Assembly (NCBI RefSeq): GCF_958979055.1
Contig: NC_084890.1
Location: forward strand, 32,037,116 to 32,101,115
Source: Alnus glutinosa
Lineage: Eukaryota; Streptophyta; Magnoliopsida; Fagales; Betulaceae
DNA length: 64,000 nt
Direction: 5' to 3'
Positions 22,115-32,515 of the stretch are shown one piece after another (the stretch's first letter is position 1; each line of letters opens with the position of its first letter). The translations under genes were made by a program, and so were the position numbers. The notes under the pieces were generated by a model. It was not told where the DNA came from. It saw only the letters and a program-made list of their open reading frames with translations, and did not search any database.

Positions 22115-22192
22115 CGTGTGTGGTACCACATTTTCTTCCTCATTATTCAACTCTTCATCCGAAACAAACGTTATTGAGTCCTTCGGTTCTTC
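21989..22192 (-). repeat. 102-bp (34-residue) tandem repeat at the transposase N-terminus
   Basis: Two adjacent 102-bp units, 22192-22091 and 22090-21989, each encode EEPKDSxTFxSDEELN, then a NVVxHTMLxDDExV segment. A third, truncated start ([11 protein letters not shown]) leads into the FAR1 domain. The repeats are strongly acidic. Confidence 0.9.
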
Positions 22193-23108
22193 AATTTTTT
22201 CACGATCATCTATCCAAAAAAGGATACAAAGTACAAAAATAAAAAAGTGAAAAGTTGCAATCTAGAGAACCATCTTGTATCATCTTAGGCAAACTATATT
22301 GCGTACATCAATACTCTTATAACAATTAAAGAATTTAGATTTAAGATGCCAACATCTATTAACAGAAAAAATGCATCAAATTTTCATGTTTTAGTCAAAA
22401 TTTGATCAAATTAGGCATAATTTGGTTTTTCTTTGTCCATTTCTTGGTCCATTTTTTATTCCACCAGCTATAGTAGACTGAAACTCAAAAAATACTACTT
22501 GGACATACCTGACAGAGTTGGCTTTTAAAATATCAATATGATGAATTAAACATCCATTTCACTAAAAAAACTCAAGATAAGAAAGGAACAACATTGAAGT
22601 TTTTAATTTTCAATCTATTGCATGACATCAAAGATTCTAATAATTGCACTTCCATTGGTTAAGCAATCTCTCACTCTCTCTAGTGGGTTCGTTGGGAATT
22701 TGTTTTGCTTGTTTTTTTTTTTTCCCCCCATATTTTCCAATTTGTTGTGAAATATTGGGTGCTTTTGATGCCAGATATTGATACATGTAATTTGTATTTG
22801 ATCATTGTGATTTGGGTTTTGCTTGGTTGGTAGGAAAATGGGGAAAGGGGAAAATAAAATTCCGGAAAATTTTTGTCTTTTTTCGGTCACTATACTGTTC
22901 ACGTTACTATTTCGTGCGGATGTTTTGGTTGCATTTCATATACTGGTTTTATACTTTTATAGATTCCAGAACAACATAAACAAACCCAGTAGCATTTAAA
23001 CAACAGCATTTGTCTTGTTTTATCCAGCTTTATTTGTTTATTTATCGGTTGTTTTCTTCACATAGCATACCTTGAGAATCTGAACTCATAGCTGAGAGAA
23101 GAGAGAGC
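22193..23108 (-). other. MULE 5' region of the transposase gene, probable leader/intron
   Basis: No coding similarity. A splice-acceptor-like TTGGATAG precedes the transposase frame at about 22193. A donor-like CTGTCAG|GTATGTCC lies at about 22509, and another AAG|GTATGC near the right TIR. This fits a 5' UTR with one or two introns. Confidence 0.4.
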
Positions 23109-23201
23109 ACACCGGAGAAGAGCTAGCACGCCGGAAAACGAGAAGAATCGCCGGAGATTGAGAGAGGGGTTGGTCGGCGCCGGTGAATGACGACCGGCCA
23201 G

Positions 23202-23267
<66 letters not shown>

Positions 23268-23411
23268 TCAATAATACGCTGGAAGGGGGGAAATGAGTTT
23301 TCATTTCCCTCTTCAGCGATTTAGTGATTTTTTTTTATAAAAAAAAAAAAGTGGTCCACGTCAGATTTGGTGTACAACTGATGTACAGTTGAAGTGCAAC
23401 AAACATATCTC
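23109..23411 (-). repeat. MULE right terminal inverted repeat
   Basis: This 303-bp counterpart of 16563-16925 is marked by a 60-bp (GA)n microsatellite at 23204-23265. It lies upstream of the transposase and probably holds its promoter. A donor-like AAG|GTATGC at about 23069 just inside it suggests a 5' UTR intron. Confidence 0.9.
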
Positions 23412-23420
23412 TAGAAGTTA
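23412..23420. repeat. MULE target-site duplication, right
   Basis: TAGAAGTTA, identical to 16554-16562, follows the right terminal inverted repeat directly. Confidence 0.93.
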
Positions 23421-23841
23421 TTAAGCTGACAAAAACTTGCTACTCCTACTCCCATCAGCACTCTATTTTTTCTTCTTTCGTGTCAGTCACTTGAAATTAA
23501 AAAAACAAAACATAAAGAAAGCTACTTAAAGCACTTCACATCAGCCGATGTGAGATGTGAAATAAGTGTGATAAATAGGTGTAAAGAGTAGCTTTCCTCA
23601 AAACAAAATGGCTCAAAGTGGAGAGAACATCCAAATTTTCTCTCTATGATTGAGTTGATTAACATTGAAACTGGTGTAAATGTCTCCCGCATTAAATCCC
23701 TAAAAAGTTTCGGTAATAGGGCGTGAAAACAAGCCACCAAAATTTAGGGGACAAACCAGCTGGTTAATATTTGTGATCAAATTCTAAATGGCATGATGGG
23801 AAAAGCTATACATGTAACGTCATGAATGGGAAAGGAGCCGC
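23421..23841. other. Short spacer, probable 3' UTR of the HAD gene
   Basis: Sequence between the MULE and the HAD stop codon. No feature recognised. Confidence 0.4.
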
Positions 23842-25403
23842 TCAGTAAGTTGAGTTTTCTGCAATAAGCCAATCTTTTGCTGCCATTAAGTCAGGAAGCA
23901 CAATGGCACCTGATTTCCTCCATTCCTGAGCATCAGGCGTCTTAAATCTATCCAATAGTAATGCATGCATCCCCACACTCTTTGCAGGCACGTAGTCTTT
24001 GCGCATGCTGTCCCCAATATGCAGAACTTCCTCTGGTGCGACACCACCTCTCTCCAGGGCAATCTCATAAATCTTTGTGTCAGGTTTCTCTACACCTTCC
24101 AGACCAGAGAACACACCAAAGTCCCATTCAGATCCCTGAATAACACATTAGACTTGACACTATCAGCATTTCTAGTCTATGCCACGTACATACACATGAA
24201 TGAATTCAAAAGCAATCAACTTCGTTGATATTTAAAACTTAGACAGGGATCTTATACAAATGCATGTATGGAAAATAACAAAAAAAAAAAAAAAAGGACA
24301 AAAAACACTACTCTTCACCAAAAATTTTAAGACAGCTTGAAGTTGTGTGCTGTGATATTAATATAAAATTATAAATCATGGGAACCTGAATTATTTAGTA
24401 AAATAAGAACATTTCAGGGATCCCAGCATCCTATATGTGTGACCACAAATGCATGTTGTTATGGTGGTCGTCTGTTTGTGTGCATATATGTACGTAATAG
24501 TTTGAAATATTACCAATTGGTAGACTTTCATGACAATGCTTAAACCAATTAGTCTCCTACTTTAATCCAGATCAATTAAGATAAACTAAATAAGAATTTG
24601 GGAACCAAAATTCCAGAACAGGACAATTTTTTTACCTGCTTTAGATTAAGGGCTGGAAGAATTACATCCGGATACCGGTACTCCGCATTACTAATAATCC
24701 CAACTTTAAGCCCCTGCTCACGCACCCATCTTAGAAATGGTTGGGAATCCGGAAAGACGGTATAAGGAGCAGATGAACCAAATGATGAATATATGCGCCT
24801 AAACACCTTCTCAAATGTCTCCTCATCATAATCGTATCCAGCCTGTAGTCAAAACAATATTTCCATTATAACTTGCTAAAAAGGAAAATTATATGTAAAA
24901 GTCTCAGCCAAAAAGTACACATTTTACTTTCAGTATCATTATGGTCACTCTGCAGTACTTTATGTTAAGTAGGGGTTTGTTTTATAACTAACAGAAGTAA
25001 TTAAAAATTCTCACATACTAAACTACACTTGCCTTTTTGGAGAACAATGTGTGTACCACCGTACCATGATTTGATACACTAGGATTACCAACAAGCTAGT
25101 CATTACTATACACCATGCCTAAAGCTATACTTCAGATTTTCTTACCCTGACAAAGGAGTCTCTCACACAAGTCCTCCACCACATTATGTTGGGCATTTTC
25201 GCGGCATGCCCGAAACAAGGATACTGTCTGGCCATCTCTTTATATGCAAGTTTGAAGCCCTCATGCATACGTTTGTAGTCAGGGCATTGTAGCCCAACAG
25301 ATTTGGCTGCCATGCAATAGTAGTCACCAAGTTCTCCCTTGTAAGCTATCAAAGTACCAGTAACGTCCACAGTGATGCAACGTAATTTGGACAATATTGA
25401 CAT
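23842..25403 (-). CDS. HAD-superfamily hydrolase, HDHD3-like
   Basis: Three coding exons (25403-25146, 24842-24636, 24135-23842), all phase 0 with GT-AG borders, give 252 residues, normal for this family. HAD motifs are in order: motif I VDVTGTL with nucleophile D13, motif II IISNAEYR around S137, motif III K172 in EKPDTKIYE, and motif IV HIGDSMRKDYVPAKSVGM with D197 and D202. The family is haloacid dehalogenase-like hydrolase domain-containing protein 3, a probable phosphatase whose substrate is not known. The start is the first ATG after an acceptor at 25415 (ATTGCAG), so a 5' UTR intron lies upstream. No signal peptide is apparent. A complete MULE sits 421 bp beyond the stop. Confidence 0.9.
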
Positions 25404-25598
25404 TTTAGCGGCAACTGCAATGGAATAGAATGACCTCAAAATTGTCTTTCAATGAAATTTCAGTGTAGCACTTATTGCAAAAGTTATAAAGCCAGAGCGA
25501 TACTTTTGATCAACCAACCCCTTCAGCAGTTTCAACAAAACCTGCATTTACACTATTTAAACATTTAGGTAACATAAAAAGTAAAAAATAAAATAAAA

Positions 25599-25602
<4 letters not shown>

Positions 25603-25636
<34 letters not shown>
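25603..25636. repeat. (AAT)n microsatellite
   Basis: About eleven perfect AAT/ATA trinucleotides inside the presumed HAD leader intron. Confidence 0.95.
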
Positions 25637-25638
<2 letters not shown>

Positions 25639-27953
25639 GTCCAAAAGTCAGTGAAAATGATAAGGTAAGTCTCCATTTTTTGTTTGATCAAGTTGCTCTA
25701 CATCAATGACAAATTATGTGAAAGGCAAAGGCTTCTCTTTTTAGATACTTTGGTTTTAACCTTCTCCATTTATGCTGCACAGTTATGCTATATAATCTAA
25801 TCTCTTAATTGAAAGCATTGACCCCAACACTGGTGATGCATCAATGTAGTAGGCTGATAATTTCTTTCTTTTTATACACCACTTCACCAACTTGTCATTT
25901 CAGTTCTCACTTATTTCTTTTCATACTCCAGTCACCAACTTTCAGTTCACCAACTTGTCATTTCAGTTCCCACTTTTTAACACTTACTAGAATTCCTGTT
26001 TTGTAACTTTGTTTACCCTAACTAAGCTTTGTTTGTTAGTTTCTCCACTATCTACTTCTTAGAAGATGTATTAAATCCACATATGTTGTCAATCATAGCT
26101 CCCTGACTTCTGAACAATCAGCAAATTTAAAATAAAATGGATTTTCTTTTCTTTCTTCTTATTCATTTTTCCTGTTACGAAGGAAAATGAATAAAGTTAC
26201 ATTGTTTGTCACGATCAATGAATTTTTACATTTAGCATCATGAGGAAATTTCATTTAGCTAAGGACCTAGTCATATAAAACATTTCTAGCACAGGGAATA
26301 CAACCCCACCCATGAAAATGTTATTGTTTATTCCCATGCACCATTCAATAAGAACAAATCAGTCTAGTTCACCTGAGAATGAGATGCATACGTATTTCAA
26401 CTTTGTCACCCTTTCCCAACTGTCTATAACCCTTTGATTTCTAAATTAATTAAGAAATGAAATCAATGTCAAAACCTATGGGGTTCTATAATCTACTTAT
26501 GACTATGTAGTCCATATTACTCAAAAAGAATTACGAAAAGAAGGGACATCAACCACTGACAATCGCAAGAATATATCAATATTAGAGTTAGATACGGTTA
26601 TGAATTTTCCCCGATCTATATTTTGGGGAGTTGTGGTGTCCGATTCAAAAACAGAACTCTTGTAAACATGTTGCAGCTACTTAGATCTACAATCACCAAG
26701 TAAGGAAGGAAACATCCCATATTACAAATTATGAGCATCTTACCCGAATATAAACACTTAAGGAAAGGAGAGATTCATAACCACTTATCAAACTTTCATC
26801 TACCCCATGAAAATCCATGTCTTGCCAATCTTTTCAAACAACACTGGATAAGAAACTTAGCAATGTTATCTAATTATACTTTCCTCGTCAATTAGATGCC
26901 ATATCCAATTATATACTCATTGCAAGTGTAAAACTCTAGAAAGGTGGGATATAATCCCTCAATTAAGTATGTGCTTAAAATTGAAAGATATTAGCCTTCA
27001 AAATATGTCACACAATCTTTACAAAACTACAGAATATTTCAGATACACTGGAAAAAAGAAAATGATAAAAAACAGAAAGAAAAAAAAAAAGGTGGGGGGT
27101 GTGGGGTGGTAGAATCCCCATCTAGGCAACTGCTGTTGATCTGCTTCCAGTGTCCATAACTTTCATTTATCAACTATTTTAAGCACCCAGAAAGAAATTT
27201 TTAAACTACTTTGATCTTTTTGAGATTCTCATACTAAGAATGCTGCTTAATTGAGATTGATTTTAACACCAAAGATAAAGTTACTATCAGTGTATTAAAA
27301 GGTTATTGAGCTGAGCACAGGGATATTAATCCTCTTACCCCATTTTACAGATTATTTTAGTATCCCCAATATATCATTTCTAAACCAAAACTCCTTCAAG
27401 TTTTCAGTTTTAATATCAACAGACTGCTTTGAAATGAATATACCTTTGGCCTCATGCAGTTTCCAGTTACAAACTAAAATAACCCTCACCATATTTAGAA
27501 ATACATTGTATATCTTTCGGTAATTTTCTGTCAACATTCCCCTCCGGCTCTTTACTTGTCTGGCAGTGGGGGGTAATGTTGTGGGTAGGAATGTGGGAAC
27601 AGCGCGTGGAGGGGGGAGGGGGAATGAGGAAAGAGAAGGGTGAGGGTAAGAGGTGGAAGGAGAGGGCCTAACACTGCTAGAAGAGTAAAGATGCATCTAG
27701 TTTTCAGTTAAAAAGACAAGCAAATTGACTAGCAGCAATTTGCAAGTTTGGTTAGGGAATTTACACAAACAAGTTTTCAGTTCAAAAGATGCATATCTGA
27801 AGCATTTTCATTCAATGCATAAGCATTTAAGTGATGTACTAGATGAGCCTAAACCTCACTGCATCTCACCTAACTATATTTATGAACCTAAACTTCACAT
27901 GAGACATCATCATATCTGTGAATGCAGCCAGCAATAGAAAAAGAGCAAGAACT

Positions 27954-28389
27954 TGTTCGGAATACTGTTTAAATAAATGTTGTTTATGATAAGGATAGAA
28001 ATCCTTATCATAAATGAGGATTGGATTACCCTAAATGAAGGGATTTGATTAGGATTAGATGAGGATTGGATTACCCTAAATGAAGGGATTTGATTAGGAT
28101 TAGATTAGATTTGAATAAATTCAAATCATTTGTAAGCTTATATAAATAGAAACGTGTACACAATCATATCAATTAACAAGAGCAATATGTAGCCCTATAG
28201 GGCTCTACCCAAGTGGCAGACAAATGTGTCTAACACGGAATCACCCCTAAAATCCTTTTCTCCATATTCTCTCTTTCTTCCCTTTCCTCTTTCATTTTCC
28301 ATTTATTTATAAACTTCTTCAATAAAAAAACATGTAGATTCCTTGTAATTATCAAAACGAGAAAGCTCTTTTTATTTCTTTCGAGAACA
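27954..28389 (+). mobile_element. Isolated LTR-like sequence with primer-binding-site remnant
   Basis: The sequence starts TGTTCGGAATAC and ends CGAGAACA, giving TGTTC/GAACA inverted termini. Directly after it comes GTATCAAAGTCC, resembling a Met-tRNA primer-binding site. Inside are a perfect hairpin (27983-28014, TTTATGATAAGGAT arms), two tandem 45-bp units (28016-28060, 28061-28105) and a promoter-like CTTATATAAATAGAAACG at about 28138. No second LTR or coding region was found and the flanks do not show a target duplication, so this looks like the 5' end of a truncated element. Confidence 0.5.
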
Positions 28390-29199
28390 GTATCAAAGTC
28401 CCTTTAGTTGCACGAGACTTTCACCAAAATCATTTTCTTCTTCCACTCAAGTAGTTAAAGTGTACAAGTAAAGGAGTGGGGAATTTCAACCTTGAGAATG
28501 CTCTGGCATCCTCTAATTTTTAATTTATCACAACTCACTGATAACATCAATGTTACACAAAGAGAAGCCCATGAAGATGAAAGTAGAAGCTTACTAAAAC
28601 TTATATAGAAAAAAGAAAATGGAATACCTTTCTGATCAACAAATCTTAAAAAAGCCTGTGACTAGGTAAAGGACAATATCCCAGGAAGGAACTACTAATC
28701 TTCAACTCAAATCTTTGAAAACCAACATATCAATCTTTTATAGCTAAACTCATAAAAATGTGAAGCTTTTACCATTCTAGATCAATTTGACTCGCATCAA
28801 TTCCACCTTTGTCATCCAAGTCTGCATTACCAATCTGTTGAGTACCAAAGAGAACACACCCAAATGCTCAAACGAACCATCATTTCCAACTTCCAAGAAA
28901 ACCCAATCAGAAAATAACATCAAAAGTTCAATTGAAGGTCAACAAACTTAACAATGTAGATACCACAGTTCACATCTAACGAATTAAACAGAACCAAAAA
29001 TTCCGACCCGAAGCATTTACAAAATATATATATATATATATTAACAGAAATGAAATAAGAGCAGAGAAACTTGATTGCAAGATCAGATATTAGCTGTATT
29101 TAACTCAAACTAATACTGCAATACACAAACGAATACAAATTTTAGGAGCCAAACAAAAAATAAATTATCCAAAAAAAAAAAAAAAGGATTTTGAGACAT
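28390..29199. other. No gene seen
   Basis: AT-rich sequence with a short (TA)n run near 29026-29041. Nothing recognised; probably part of the presumed HAD leader intron. Confidence 0.4.
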
Positions 29200-29350
29200 A
29201 CCCAGTTGCTTCGGAGAAATCGCGGGTCTTGGAAAGTTAGCTTCAGCTGCACACTCATGGGACAGAAGCTGACAGGCTTATTATTATATAGAAGAGAAAA
29301 GAAAACATACGTTTCGTTTTTGACGGGGTAAGTGAAAAGAAAACGTTTCG

Positions 29351-30255
29351 CCAAAACAACCAACGATGTGCCTTTGCTTCATATTCCCTAGTATGGGACA
29401 CAAATATATGGGCGTCGCAGGATTTTGGTCTATCTTTTTAGTTGCTCTCTTTTTGGCTTTTATGTTATGCCCTTTCCTTATTATACTTTGAGAAAAAATT
29501 ATAAGCCAAATTTTAGGACTTGAAATAATATAATATTTAATATTTGAGCCATGTTTTATGCATGAAAACATAATTGTGGAACCAAAAGAATAAAAAAATG
29601 TTTGAAATTAGATATATAACATGTGACTTGCAAGAGGAGTAATCTCGCTTAAAAAAAATATTTGCCATTATAAAGCATTTTGTATAAAAACCCAAAAACA
29701 AATTTAAAACTATGAGATCTTAAGTTCGAGTTTGTGCATTGTTAACAAATTTTTTTAAAAAAATTAAATCATTTAGAATTATGTATACCATCGTATATAT
29801 TAATTTTTAATTCTTATCATAAAATAAATATTCTATATTTCATTTAAAAAGAAGAGAATTTTTGTCTAATTTATTTAATATCTTTTGGATTAGACCTGTC
29901 TTAAAAAGGGATTTCAATTAGAGTCAATTTATTTTAGAGTAGTCCTATTTTAACAATATTGATAGTTTTTTCCACATGTATCTATTAAAAAATAATAATA
30001 ATAATAATTAAACAAAAAAAAAAAAAAAAAAGATTTTTCCACGCCAAGATTGTCTTAGAAATCGGGTTGAAAATCTGAGAAGCACCCAAAACCGGGGACT
30101 CTTGGCCGTGGTATTACAGCGCAGTTTTCGTGCCAATCACCAAAACCATGAGCACATGTGTGATTCGTGCCACCACAAATCCAAACACGTGTCGCATGCT
30201 GTGGGTTCCTTTTTTTTCTTTTTTCTTTTTTTTTTTTTTGAAATCATGCTATGAA
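29351..30255. other. Intergenic, no gene seen
   Basis: AT-rich DNA upstream of the presumed HAD promoter, with A/T homopolymers. No coding or structural feature recognised. Confidence 0.4.
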
Positions 30256-30367
30256 TTTTTTTTTTTTTTTTTTTTTTACATATCTACACAAGAGAGGGGA
30301 AGGAGGATTCGAACTAGTGACCTCCGCTTCATGAGGCGTGGCCCTCAGCCGATTGAACTACCTCTTT
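30256..30367 (-). mobile_element. tRNA-derived SINE-like element
   Basis: On the minus strand a box A-like TAGTTCAATCGG (30360-30349) and a box B-like AGTTCGAATCC (30314-30304) stand about 35 bp apart, as in tRNA genes. The sequence ends in a 22-base A run (T run at 30256-30277 on the plus strand). The acceptor stem and anticodon arm do not fold as a good tRNA, so a tRNA-derived retroposon fits better than a functional tRNA. No target duplication was found. Confidence 0.6.
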
Positions 30368-30617
30368 ATTGAACTACAACTGAATAAATGTAATGTTACT
30401 TTTAATCGCTAATTTATATTAATTGACTTGTCGTGTTTTAAATAATTTTTTTATTAATTTTTTAAGTGATTGTTAAAAAAAAAAACAATAATAAAATATA
30501 TTTATAGAATAACACTAGTCAATGAAAAGTTCTTCTCAAACTGCATGTAAGGCATTGGCCTAAAGTCAATAAAAATGTGGGTAGATGTTTTATATGGAGA
30601 ATAATTATCCTTTTTAC

Positions 30618-30975
30618 GAGTTCATTTGGATTTGTGATTTCAAAAAATGCGATTTTAAAATGTACGATTTGAAAAAAATAATTTTTAAAAACACAGTTAA
30701 GGGTTTCGCAAAATCGTAGTTTGATCTTTAAAATCTTAGTTTAGTCTTTAAAATTTTGGCATTTTCAAAAAAGAAACTGATCTTTGCACAACAGGTTGTG
30801 CAGGGAGCTTTTCCCTTAAAAAAAGTATCACATTGCCTGCAATTTGAAAAAGCAACTTTCTGCATTTTCAAACCGCAATTTTTTTAAAAATTCAATTCTC
30901 AAACCGTTTATTTTTTGCGATTTAGTTTAAAATCGTTCTTTTTGTCTGCATACGAAATCACAATCTCAAGGCACC
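30618..30975. mobile_element. Probable MITE
   Basis: The left end TTTGGATTTGTGATTTCAAA and the right end (reverse complement CTTGAGATTGTGATTTCG) form imperfect inverted repeats around an A/T-rich interior of diverged AAATCG words. This is a common layout of plant MITEs. Borders are approximate and no target duplication was seen. Confidence 0.4.
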
Positions 30976-32515
30976 CTATGTGTTTTAACGTAGAATTCTT
31001 TAAATGTCAATTATTATATCAAAAGTAAATTATTGAAATGATAAATATTGAATTGGTAAAAGAAATAAATAATATTGTTATAAAAATCACAATTATTTAA
31101 TTTAAAAAACAATGTTTAAATTTAAGAAATTTTACAATATAAAATACAATCAAATTGAATAGCATTTTAACCTAAAAATAAACAAAAAGTAATTATTGCA
31201 TTTCAAAAGACAAAAAGTAAACGACAATCCTTTAAGCAATCCCCTAAATCCTAATCTAAGATATGCTTGTAGTCAACTTTAATATCCTCTTGATTGAGTT
31301 TTGTGGACCCCTCTTCGAACGAGAATCTATTTCTCCTTTCTTTTTTTCTTTTTCTTTTTCTTTTTTTTTTTTTAAAAAAAAAAAAAATTATCGACTCCCT
31401 GTTTAAAGCTAAAGAAAATGCATTATTCACTTCTCGGTTGCCTTGGGAGCTAAGCTACGATTCTGAGCTATGGATTAACATCTTAAAGGGGTTTCAAATA
31501 TTACAAAAAGCTCACGGTTACATAATCATTATCATGTTAAACGAATATTTAACTACTATATGGGACACAACTTAACATAGGCCCTTAATTCCAAGGGCAG
31601 ACCGAGCTTCAATCGAAAGCAAACATGGGATAAATTACACGTGAAATATAGATTATAGTATGAAAACAAGTAATTCGGAAACAGATAAAGAGGCATTTGG
31701 CCTTCGTTCTAAATTTTCCGTCAACATACTCTTTCACTTCCCTTCTTCAAATATTTTGCTAACATAAGCATCAGAGTTACCCCCGTCGGTTCTTTTGGAC
31801 AAGCTCCATTGCTTTATTCTTTTTCTCCCTTTGCGAGTGCAAATTAACTGGTGTTCGACACAGAAAATATTTGTTCTGACAAACTTCATCTTTCATAAAT
31901 ATTTATTCAAGCTCAGAAACATAATAAAACAGTACAGATTGCAAGATAGACTCATATAGCCTAATATATTAGTGAACAGCAAGATTTACAAATTAGCTAA
32001 CAACAAAGGGGTCGTCGTTGTAGGGAATAATAGTACTAAAAAAAAAAACAAAAAACAAAAGGAAGCTAATCCAAATTCCCTGATCATTCTAGATAATAAA
32101 TTAATTGGTCAAAATTTGAAAGTAAAAAAAATTTAAAACCTGTCCACCTAACATGCACATGCAAGTTATGACTCAAAAAGAGGTTCATTGGCAATAGCCA
32201 CAAAAATGATTATCACAATAAATCAACAAAAAAAGTTTGCCTGTACCATTTCAGTCAATGTCATGTTTCACGATATCAGTTTCTATGTACATAGTTGACT
32301 GGCATTCTAGCTCGTTTACATACAATCTATCGGAAGAATGATAAAATTGCATATGTGCAAACAGCACTTCTAGGACTAGCCTTGAATGCATGGCATTTTC
32401 AGGTTTCCAAGCATTCTCACTATTCAATAGATTCATGAAATCAAGAAACACAAAATATGTTTCTCTAGCTTGATAGATAACTCACCTATGTACAGTATGG
32501 TATCATTAGGACTCT
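30976..32515. other. Intergenic, probable POLH 3' UTR at the right side
   Basis: AT-rich DNA with a poly-T/poly-A junction at about 31350-31387. No gene recognised. The last few hundred bases lie downstream of the POLH stop on the minus strand and may include its 3' UTR. Confidence 0.4.

Larger units (their letters stand above)
16563..23411 (-). mobile_element. Autonomous-looking Mutator-like element (MULE) carrying host gene fragments
   Basis: This is a 6849-bp element with long terminal inverted repeats (16563-16925 and 23109-23411) beginning GAGATATGTTTGTTGCAC. A perfect 9-bp target duplication TAGAAGTTA flanks it. It encodes on the minus strand a FAR1-type MULE transposase with all recognised catalytic and SWIM residues. 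In addition it carries C-terminal exons of a VARICOSE/EDC4-like gene (minus strand, in frame with the transposase) and a CrRLK1L malectin-domain fragment (plus strand). It inserted 421 bp beyond the stop codon of the HAD gene. The identical target duplication and open transposase frame suggest a fairly recent insertion. Confidence 0.93.
25415..29350 (-). other. Probable long 5' UTR intron and leader of the HAD gene
   Basis: The HAD coding exon is preceded by an acceptor but no coding exon follows upstream. On the minus strand at about 29290-29200 a TATA-like CTATATAATAATAAGCC is followed by a leader ending CGAAGCAACTGG|GTATGTC, a good donor. Joining it to the acceptor at 25415 would give a ~3.8-kb leader intron. 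The interval holds an (AAT)n microsatellite, an LTR remnant and no other recognised gene. The pairing is inference. Confidence 0.35.

Noticed and set aside
27352-27696. 114-codon frame, minus strand, Pro/Ser-rich start
   Set aside because: No start context, no domain, and it ends in AT-rich DNA typical of an intron.
30256-30367. Functional tRNA gene
   Set aside because: Box A and box B are present, but the acceptor stem does not pair and the sequence ends in a long A run, so a SINE fits better.
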